Assembly (NCBI GenBank): GCA_016779205.1
Contig: JADHOC010000007.1
Location: forward strand, 122,138 to 186,137
Length of the DNA: 64,000 nucleotides
Reading direction: 5' to 3'
Source: Planctomycetota bacterium
Lineage (GTDB): Bacteria > Planctomycetota > UBA1135 > GCA-002686595
The notes beneath the pieces are model-generated. The model searched no databases and had not been told where the DNA came from. It saw only the letters and a program-made list of their open reading frames with translations. The first letter of the stretch is position 1. Each line of letters opens with the position of its first letter. The translations under genes were made by a program, and so were the position numbers. Positions 27,987-34,344 of this stretch are shown piece after piece.

Positions 27987-28856
27987 ATGAAGATCCTCTC
28001 CGACTTTGACGGTGTGTGGACGGACCAGGCGGGCGAGGCACGGTTCATCAACGAGAGCTTCGTCCAGGAGGTCTCCAGGGACCTCGACCTCCCCGAGGCG
28101 GTCGCCCGGGCTGAGTTCGAGGGCTTCCTGCGTGCGGCCCACGAGGCGCCGGACCAGCACGGCTGGTGGCCGCGGGGATTCCTGACCGCCTTCGTGGATG
28201 AAGATGAGCTCCTGGCCACCGGGGCGGTCTGCCGTTACCTCGACGATGGGGGCGACGCTCCGGGAGCGGCGCGTTGGAGGGAGGGCATCCGCGAGGCAGG
28301 GCACCCCTCGGCCCACGACTACGGCTCGGAGAAGTTCGGCCCCGCCATGCGCACCTACCTCCAGGACCACGGCCACCGGCTCGTGGACGGGTCGCGGGAG
28401 CTGTGCGAGACCCTGCGGCTGGCGGGCGTCGAGCTGGTGATCGTCTCCAATTCACCGACCACGAAGCTCCAGAAGCTCTTCGCGGAAGCTGGGGTCGAGG
28501 AAGGAGACGGGCTGCGGTTCGTCGGGGACGCACGGAAGTGGTGGGTCGAGAACGAGGAGCCTCGCTCCGAGTACGCGGGGCGCCGGGTTCACCTCGACCG
28601 CCCGTACTACCGGGAGATCCTCACGCGCGAACAGCCGGACCTGGTCATCGGGGACGTCGCCTCACTGGACCTCGCGATGCCGGCGGCCATGCGGATCGAG
28701 GGCACGCTCGGCGCCTCGACCCAGCTGGTTCTTCGGCAGAGCCCTGGCTCCGCCCGCTGGGCCGTGGAGCAGACCTCCCTCGAGCAAGGAGAGCGCCTCG
28801 TGGACCGCTGCGTGCCCTCCGTCCTCGACCTCGCCGCGCTGGCCACGGGGGCCTGA
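27987..28856 (+). CDS. HAD superfamily hydrolase
   Basis: The 289-residue protein starts almost at once with the HAD motif I, DFDGVWTD, where the first Asp is the expected nucleophile and the second the acid/base. Motif II is VIVSNSP near residue 150, and VIGDVASLDLAMP near 225 fits motif IV. A large insertion (residues about 30-120) forms the cap, as in C1-type phosphatases. The substrate is unknown. The ATG at 27987 is chosen because upstream in-frame sequence is low-complexity and overlaps the promoter region of the divergent transporter. Confidence 0.83.
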   Translation: MKILSDFDGVWTDQAGEARFINESFVQEVSRDLDLPEAVARAEFEGFLRAAHEAPDQHGWWPRGFLTAFVDEDELLATGAVCRYLDDGGDAPGAARWREGIREAGHPSAHDYGSEKFGPAMRTYLQDHGHRLVDGSRELCETLRLAGVELVIVSNSPTTKLQKLFAEAGVEEGDGLRFVGDARKWWVENEEPRSEYAGRRVHLDRPYYREILTREQPDLVIGDVASLDLAMPAAMRIEGTLGASTQLVLRQSPGSARWAVEQTSLEQGERLVDRCVPSVLDLAALATGA

Positions 28857-28917
28857 GTCGGTGGCGCACGGGATCGAGCGGTGCGCTGGGCGTTGATCCC
28901 GACTAGTCTCCTGGGCC

Positions 28918-29718
28918 ATGTCACGACGCGGCGAAGATCAACGGGGGCCCAGGGGGCGGGGAGCGGCCAAGGGCGACCGGGACGGGAGCGACGGGACGCG
29001 GGGCCACCGCGGCCACGGCGGCGGGCGACCGCAGCGCCCGACCCTCCGGCAGCAGACGACGACGCTGTGGTACTACCCGAGCCAGCAGTACTCGGACACG
29101 CCCATGGGGGTGCCGGGGTACGAGGGGCGGACGCCGGCCTGGGTGATCTGGAACCTCCTCGAGCGCTACACCCGCGAGGATGACCTCGTGGTGGACCCCT
29201 TCTGCGGCGGGGGGACGACCCTGGATGTGGCGCGGGATATGGGGCGCAAGGCGCTGGGCTATGACCTGCGGCCGGTGCGCGAGGACATCTTCCGCGCGGA
29301 CGCGAGGAAGCTCCCCCTCGAGGACGGCAAGGCGGACTTCGTCTTCATGGACCCGCCCTACGGAACGCACCTCGACTACTCCGATGACCCGAACTGCATC
29401 GGCAAGCTGAGCGCCTTCGATGAGGCGTACTTCGAGGCCATGGACGGGGCCTTCGCCGAGGCAGACCGGGTACTCCGCGACCGGCGCTACCTCGCCTGCT
29501 ACGTGAGCGACTCCTTCGAGAAGAAGAAGGGCTTCGTGCCGATCGGCGCCCGGCTCTCCGGGCTCCTCAGCGTCCGCTTCAGGCCCATCGACCACGTCTC
29601 CGTGGTGCGGGGCAATCGAAAGCTGGAGAAGCCGGCGTTCCACCGCGCCGCCGCCGACGGCAACTTCTTCCTGCGCGGCTTCCAGCACCTGATGATCTTC
29701 AAGAAGGAGCGGGGGTGA
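28918..29718 (+). CDS. Orphan DNA methyltransferase (N4/N6 amino-type)
   Basis: The 266-residue protein has a basic, glycine-rich N-terminus (residues 1-42), then a SAM-dependent amino-methyltransferase core: TLWYYPSQQY, the SAM-binding DPFCGGGTT at 93-101 and the catalytic DPPY at 145-148. The start of the core resembles bacterial site-specific methylases that modify cytosine N4 or adenine N6. The region after DPPY is short, leaving little room for a target-recognition domain. No restriction endonuclease is nearby. It overlaps the next gene, a 3-methyladenine DNA glycosylase, by four bases (GTGA). RNA as a substrate cannot be excluded. Confidence 0.8.
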   Translation: MSRRGEDQRGPRGRGAAKGDRDGSDGTRGHRGHGGGRPQRPTLRQQTTTLWYYPSQQYSDTPMGVPGYEGRTPAWVIWNLLERYTREDDLVVDPFCGGGTTLDVARDMGRKALGYDLRPVREDIFRADARKLPLEDGKADFVFMDPPYGTHLDYSDDPNCIGKLSAFDEAYFEAMDGAFAEADRVLRDRRYLACYVSDSFEKKKGFVPIGARLSGLLSVRFRPIDHVSVVRGNRKLEKPAFHRAAADGNFFLRGFQHLMIFKKERG

Positions 29719-30293
29719 CCTTCCCCCTCGACGTGCTCTCGGCCGGCGCCGAGGTCGCGGCGCCCCGGCTGATCGGTGCGGTGCTCGAGTCGCGGGCGGG
29801 GGGCACGCTCACCCGCGGACGGATCGTCGAGACCGAGGCCTACCTCCCCGCGGGGGACGGGGCCTCCCATTCCGCCAGGGGCGAGACCGCCCGTAACGGG
29901 GCGATGTTCATGGAGAGCGGGCGGAGCTACGTGTACCTGATCTACGGCCTGCACCTCTGCTTCAACGTGGTCACCGGCGCCGCCGGGGAGGGCGAAGCCG
30001 TGTTGATCCGCGCACTCGAACCCCTGGCCGGCGTGGAAGATATGCGGGCGCGCCGCGGAGGCGAGGTGTCCGATCGGGACCTGGCGCGAGGGCCCGGGCG
30101 GTTGACCCGGGCCATGGGGATCACGAGGGAGGACGATCGGAAGCCGCTCCTGGACGGGGGCCCGCTGCGCCTGCTCGAGAGGCCGGTGGGGTGGGGCGCC
30201 CCGGAGCTCGAGGTGGGGCCCAGGGTCGGGATCACCAAGAGCGCAGAGCTGCCCCTGCGCTTCCGGCTCCGGGGGTCCCGCTGGACCTCGTGA
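29715..30293 (+). CDS. mpg: DNA-3-methyladenine glycosylase (AAG/MPG type)
   Basis: The 192-residue protein matches the AAG/MPG family, which removes 3-methyladenine, hypoxanthine and other damaged purines. It contains the catalytic glutamate in RGRIVETEAYLPAGDGASHS (about residues 35-54), FMESGRSYVYLIYGLHLCFN, GEAVLIRALEP, and ARGPGRLTRAMGI. Length is normal for bacterial members. The GTG start at 29715 overlaps the stop of the DNA methyltransferase gene, so the repair enzyme is probably made together with the methylase. It is convergent with the O-methyltransferase gene, 10 bases apart. Confidence 0.92.
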   Translation: MTFPLDVLSAGAEVAAPRLIGAVLESRAGGTLTRGRIVETEAYLPAGDGASHSARGETARNGAMFMESGRSYVYLIYGLHLCFNVVTGAAGEGEAVLIRALEPLAGVEDMRARRGGEVSDRDLARGPGRLTRAMGITREDDRKPLLDGGPLRLLERPVGWGAPELEVGPRVGITKSAELPLRFRLRGSRWTS

Positions 30294-30303
30294 CCTCGTC
30301 AGC

Positions 30304-31347
30304 TCAGGGCTTCGCGCCGTGGACCACGCTCCAGTAGCCCGCGGTCCGCAGCCGCTCCACGCCGGCGAAGCCGCTGCGCTCGAGCAGCTCCGTGAGCTCG
30401 TTGACCCGGTACTGCTGACCCTCGGTCCAGACGAGCATGTCGAGGTGCACGAGCTGGTTGGCCAGGGGCCCGCTGTCGCCGTCCTCCACGAGCTTCTCGT
30501 GGATCACGATGCGGCCGCCGGGGGGGAGCGCGGCGAAGGCCTTGGCCACGAGCTCGGCGCCGGTCTCGAAGCTCCAGTCATGGAGGATCTGCGAGAGCAG
30601 GACCGTGTCGAATCCCGCGGGATAGTCCTCCGCGAACATGTCGCCCGCCTCGCTCCTCACGCGGCCCTCACAGCCCGCGGCTCGCACGTACTCGTCCGCG
30701 ATCGGGCAGACGGCCGGGATGTCCCAGATGACGCACTCCAGCTCTGGATTGGCCCTGGCAAGGGCGATGGAGAGCGCGCCGCTCCCGCCACCCACGTCAA
30801 GGAGGCGCCGGGACGCGGAGAGGTCCAGGCGCTCGGCGACGCCGGCGGCCGGACGCTCGCTGACGCTGTGCATGGCGGCGGTGAAGGCGCGCGCCTTCTC
30901 GGGGTCCGCCCCGTGGGCTTTCCAGGGGTCCTCCCCGCCGTAGACGGTGGCCTTGTCCTTGGCGAGGGCTTCGAGCAGGGCAGCGGGGGAGAGGAAGCTG
31001 TCGACCTCCATGTCCACCAGGCCCCAGAGGGAGCCCTCCGCTCCGCGGGTCAGGTACGCGACGGCGTCCGCTGACGCCGAGAAGCCGTCGGCCGCGATCA
31101 CCACGAAGCCCATGGCGGTCAGGGCGTCGAGCATCGAGCGCGTCCCGCGGCGGCTCCAGCCCATCTCGGACTGGATCCGGTCGAAGGGGAGCGCGCCGCC
31201 CGCGAGCAGGTCGAAGAGACCCGCTCGCACGGCGGCGGCGATCGCCGCGCTCTTGCGGCCGGCGATGTACGCGTCGTAGACGCGCTGGTCATCGATCGGA
31301 AAGCGCCCCGGGTTGAAGCGCTCCTGGCGATCGGCGGGCCCGGTCAC
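30304..31347 (-). CDS. SAM-dependent O-methyltransferase (acetylserotonin-type)
   Basis: The 347-residue protein has an N-terminal winged-helix dimerisation domain (AIAAAVRAGLFDLLAGG, then GWSRRGTRSMLDALTAMGF) and a C-terminal SAM-binding domain with LLDVGGGSGALSIALARANP near residue 185. Further methyltransferase segments are LLSQILHDWSFETGAELV and ALPPGGRIVIHEKLV. This layout is shared by plant-type O-methyltransferases, CrtF and BchU. The small-molecule substrate is unknown. The GTG start overlaps the stop of the upstream FKBP gene by four bases. Confidence 0.87.
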   Translation of the reverse strand: MTGPADRQERFNPGRFPIDDQRVYDAYIAGRKSAAIAAAVRAGLFDLLAGGALPFDRIQSEMGWSRRGTRSMLDALTAMGFVVIAADGFSASADAVAYLTRGAEGSLWGLVDMEVDSFLSPAALLEALAKDKATVYGGEDPWKAHGADPEKARAFTAAMHSVSERPAAGVAERLDLSASRRLLDVGGGSGALSIALARANPELECVIWDIPAVCPIADEYVRAAGCEGRVRSEAGDMFAEDYPAGFDTVLLSQILHDWSFETGAELVAKAFAALPPGGRIVIHEKLVEDGDSGPLANQLVHLDMLVWTEGQQYRVNELTELLERSGFAGVERLRTAGYWSVVHGAKP

Positions 31348-32606
31348 TTGACGGTGACGAGCTCGACGTAGAACACGAGGGTCGCGTTGGGGGGGATCGC
31401 GCCGCCGGCGCCGCGGGCGCCGTAGCCGATCTCGGGCGGGATCACGAACAGGGTCGCGCCGCCTTCCTTCATGAGCTGCAGGCCCTCGGTCCAGCCGGGG
31501 ATCACGTTGCCCAGGGGGAACTCGCTCGGAGCGCCGCGGTCGTAGGAGTTATCGAAGCCCTTGCCATCCGTGAGCCAGCCGGCGTAGTGGGCCAGGACCC
31601 GGTTGCTGACCTTCGGGGACTTCCCGGTTCCTTCCCGGATCGTCTTGTACTTCAGCCCCGAGGCGGTGGTCGTCAGCTCCGACTCGTCGGGCATCTGGAA
31701 CTCCGGCTTGGTGAAGCTCATGGTCCCGGTGCAGTCCAGGACCCAGATCTCATCCGAGCCCGGCTGGAGCACGGGGTTACCGCTCCTCTGCCCGACCCCG
31801 ATCTTCGCCGGGACTCTCATCACCACCCAGGCGCCGGGCTTGAGGTACTCGAGCGCATCGTTCATGAAGGCCAGCGGGACCGTCTTCTTTGACAGGGTCA
31901 GCGGGCCACCCTGGCCGGTGTGCCCGACCACGAACTCACCCTTGGGGGTGAAGCACGAGAACTTCACGGAGCCGAGGTCGGCGTCGGCGATGCTGGCGCC
32001 CTCACCGGCGCGGATGACCTGGAGCTTGGCGCCCGAGGGCTTCGTGATGGTGGCCTCAGCTTCCGTGTCGATCTCGACGTAGGGCAGCGCGCGGTCGATG
32101 ACCGAGAGGAGCTCGACCTCGAAGATCAGGTCGGCGTTGGCCGCGATCTTCGGGGGTGAGCCGCGCTCACCGTAGCCGAGCGCCGAGGGCACGTAGAGCT
32201 TCCACTGGGCCCCCGGGCTCATGAGCTGCAGGGCCTCGTTCCAGCCCTCGATGAGGCCTCCGACAGGGAACTCGGCCGGCTGCGGGTCCAGCCCCGGCCG
32301 GCGGGGGGTGCGCGAGCTATCGAAGACCGAGCCGTCGAGGTTCCAGCCCGTGTAGTCCACGCGGACGAGGTCGCCCATGGCAGGGCTGGCGGTGCCGTCC
32401 CCCTCCTTCATGACGCAGTAGCGGAGCCCCGAGGGGAGCATCTGCATCTCACCGCAGTCGGGGATCGGGGGGTCACCCTTCTGGCCCGTCTCCTGGGCGG
32501 CGGCGGGGGCGACGGGCGCGGGCGTTGCCGCGAGCATGAGGTTCGCGGCGAGGAGGTGGGTGGCGAGGATCAGCATCTTCGGTGCCTGGAGGTGCGTGGG
32601 GCCCAT
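31344..32606 (-). CDS. FKBP-type peptidyl-prolyl isomerase, three FKBP-like modules, exported
   Basis: This 420-residue protein has an N-terminal export signal (LILATHLLAANLMLAATPA) and two canonical FKBP domains. Domain 1 covers about residues 57-170 (VRVDYTGWNLDGSVFDSS, then PSALGYGERG), and domain 3 covers about 313-420 (LAHYAGWLTDGKGFDNSYDR, then PPEIGYGARGAGGAIPPN). Between them, residues about 190-296 follow the same order (KLQVIRAGEG, LEYLKPGAWVVMRVPAKIGVG, IWVLDCTG), but the YTGW and FDSS motifs are lost, so the middle module is probably inactive. It should catalyse proline isomerisation or act as a chaperone outside the cytoplasm. A shorter start at 32576 is possible. It is coupled to the O-methyltransferase gene downstream. 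Confidence 0.88.
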   Translation of the reverse strand: MGPTHLQAPKMLILATHLLAANLMLAATPAPVAPAAAQETGQKGDPPIPDCGEMQMLPSGLRYCVMKEGDGTASPAMGDLVRVDYTGWNLDGSVFDSSRTPRRPGLDPQPAEFPVGGLIEGWNEALQLMSPGAQWKLYVPSALGYGERGSPPKIAANADLIFEVELLSVIDRALPYVEIDTEAEATITKPSGAKLQVIRAGEGASIADADLGSVKFSCFTPKGEFVVGHTGQGGPLTLSKKTVPLAFMNDALEYLKPGAWVVMRVPAKIGVGQRSGNPVLQPGSDEIWVLDCTGTMSFTKPEFQMPDESELTTTASGLKYKTIREGTGKSPKVSNRVLAHYAGWLTDGKGFDNSYDRGAPSEFPLGNVIPGWTEGLQLMKEGGATLFVIPPEIGYGARGAGGAIPPNATLVFYVELVTVK

Positions 32607-32659
32607 GGGGCCGGGTTGGTATCTGGACGGGTTGTAGGGGGGGGCGGGAGGCGTCTATT

Positions 32660-33454
32660 TCACAGACCCATGACGTGGTAGCCCGCATCCACGAAGATGG
32701 TGGTCCCCGTGATGCCCCTTGAGTGGGGGCCGACGAGGAAGAGGCAGGTGTCACCGACCTCCTCGGAGGTCACGTTGCGGCGCAGCGGCGCCTTCTCGGC
32801 GATCCGGTCGAGCATCGTCCCGAAGTCCTTCACCCCGGAGGCGGACAGGGTGCGGATGGGGCCAGCGCTGACCGCGTTGACGCGGATGCCTCGGGGGCCC
32901 ACGTCGGCCGCGAGGTAACGGACCGACGCCTCGAGCGCGGCCTTCGCGATCCCCATGACGTTGTAGTTGGGGACCACCCGGTCGGCGCCCAGGTAGCTGA
33001 GGGTCACGATGGAGCCTTCGCGGCCCTCCATCAGCGGCAGGGCCGCGCGGGTGACCGCGGTCAGCGAGTAAGCCGACACCTCGTGGGCGAGCATGTAGCC
33101 CTCCTTGGAGGTATCGAAGAAGCTGCCCTGCAGCTCCTCACGTCGAGCGAAGGCGATGGCGTGGACCATGGCGTCCAGGCCGCCGAACTCGTTGCCGATG
33201 GTCTCGAACGCCGCCGTCACCTCCTCCGGTTGGGTCACGTCGCAGGGGAGCGTGATCGATCCGGGACACTCCTCGGCGAGCTTGTCCACCGCCCCCTTGA
33301 GGCGCTCGTTGGCGTAGGTGAAGGCCAGCTTCATGCCAGCGTCCGCGAGGGACCGGGCGCAGCCCCAGGCGAGGGAGCGCTTGTTGGCGACGCCAAGGAT
33401 GACGCCGGTCTTGCCTTCGAGGATCCTCGGGACGGAGGGTGCGGGTTCGGACAT
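32660..33454 (-). CDS. fabI: Enoyl-ACP reductase
   Basis: The 264-residue protein is a FabI-type enoyl-[acyl-carrier-protein] reductase, completing each round of fatty acid elongation. It shows LEGKTGVILGVANKRSLAWG at the N-terminus (NAD fold), VHAIAFARREELQG, the catalytic pair in YNVMGIAKAAL (Tyr-x6-Lys) and a C-terminal FVDAGYHVMGL close to the FabI consensus. Upstream in-frame sequence to 33718 is not protein-like, so the ATG at 33452-33454 is used. About 300 bases separate it from the divergent regulator pair. Confidence 0.95.
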   Translation of the reverse strand: MSEPAPSVPRILEGKTGVILGVANKRSLAWGCARSLADAGMKLAFTYANERLKGAVDKLAEECPGSITLPCDVTQPEEVTAAFETIGNEFGGLDAMVHAIAFARREELQGSFFDTSKEGYMLAHEVSAYSLTAVTRAALPLMEGREGSIVTLSYLGADRVVPNYNVMGIAKAALEASVRYLAADVGPRGIRVNAVSAGPIRTLSASGVKDFGTMLDRIAEKAPLRRNVTSEEVGDTCLFLVGPHSRGITGTTIFVDAGYHVMGL

Positions 33455-33756
33455 GCCGGTTGGGTGGGGTGGGCGGGGGTGAGGGCTCCACTCCCGGGAG
33501 CCTGCCTTGCGGGTGCGAGCGGGGAGGATAGTGGTTCGACCTCCGCGGTGGGCGCCTCCCCGGGCTGGAAGCTGTTTTCCACACCCGCCGGGGGGCCGCC
33601 CGCGGGGCCGTCGGTCGATCCGGGGAATTTGCCGCGACACCTCGCCCCATGGGGGCTTCCCAGGAGGTCCGCTTGATCTGGACTGCGGAATGCTCCCAAT
33701 TGCCGTAGCGTGCAACACCGGTGTGGGGCGCGCTTTGCGCCCCTCCCCCGCCTGCC

Positions 33757-34344
33757 ATGTCCGATCGCCCCTCGACCCATCATCCCCGTTGGCCCATGCG
33801 CAGCCGGTGGGCCCCCGTCCCCGCCTGGAGGCGCTATCTCCGGGCTGGCCAGGCGGAGGAGGTGCTGCGCCAGATCCTGCCCGGGGACCCCCTGCGGCTC
33901 AGGCTCCTCGCGGCGGACCGCATCACGGCCGCGGCGCGCCTCGTCGACGTGGATCGGGTGGTCGTCCGAGCCATGGCCCGGATCTCCCACGGGGCGGCGC
34001 TGCACGGCCCTCCGGCCTCGGAGGCCTGGCTCATCGAGGAGATGGAGCTCGCCATCGAAGACACCGTGGACGCTGGGATCGTGGACCCCGGGTCCGCGGG
34101 GCCCTTCCTCCGGGCGCTTGCCCCCGGCGCGGGGATCGGACGGGAGGCATTGATCCGCTCCTGCGTGGCCTTCAACCGACGGAGCCAGGAGGAGCGCGTG
34201 GCCTTCTGGTCCCTGATGTTGGCCGCCGAGCCCCTGGACGAGGCGGCGCGGCGATACGAGACCAGTCCCACCGAGTTCGCGCGAAGATCTCGGAGGGTCC
34301 TGACTGCGATCATGAGGGCCGCAGGTGAGAGTGGTGCCGCATGA
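33757..34344 (+). CDS. Small protein with sigma-region-4-like C-terminus
   Basis: The 195-residue product is of unknown family. Its C-terminal 50 residues, NRRSQEERVAFWSLMLA then PLDEAARRYETSPTEFARRS and RRVLTAIMRAAG, follow the helix-turn-helix pattern of sigma-70 region 4 (a conserved-stem helix, a short turn, then a recognition helix). The N-terminal half is mostly helical with acidic stretches. No region 2 is present, so it cannot be an ordinary sigma factor. Its stop overlaps the ATG of the large regulator gene (ATGA at 34341-34344). A role as a DNA-binding partner of that regulator is inferred. The ATG at 33757 is preferred over a GTG at 33721. Confidence 0.6.
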   Translation: MSDRPSTHHPRWPMRSRWAPVPAWRRYLRAGQAEEVLRQILPGDPLRLRLLAADRITAAARLVDVDRVVVRAMARISHGAALHGPPASEAWLIEEMELAIEDTVDAGIVDPGSAGPFLRALAPGAGIGREALIRSCVAFNRRSQEERVAFWSLMLAAEPLDEAARRYETSPTEFARRSRRVLTAIMRAAGESGAA

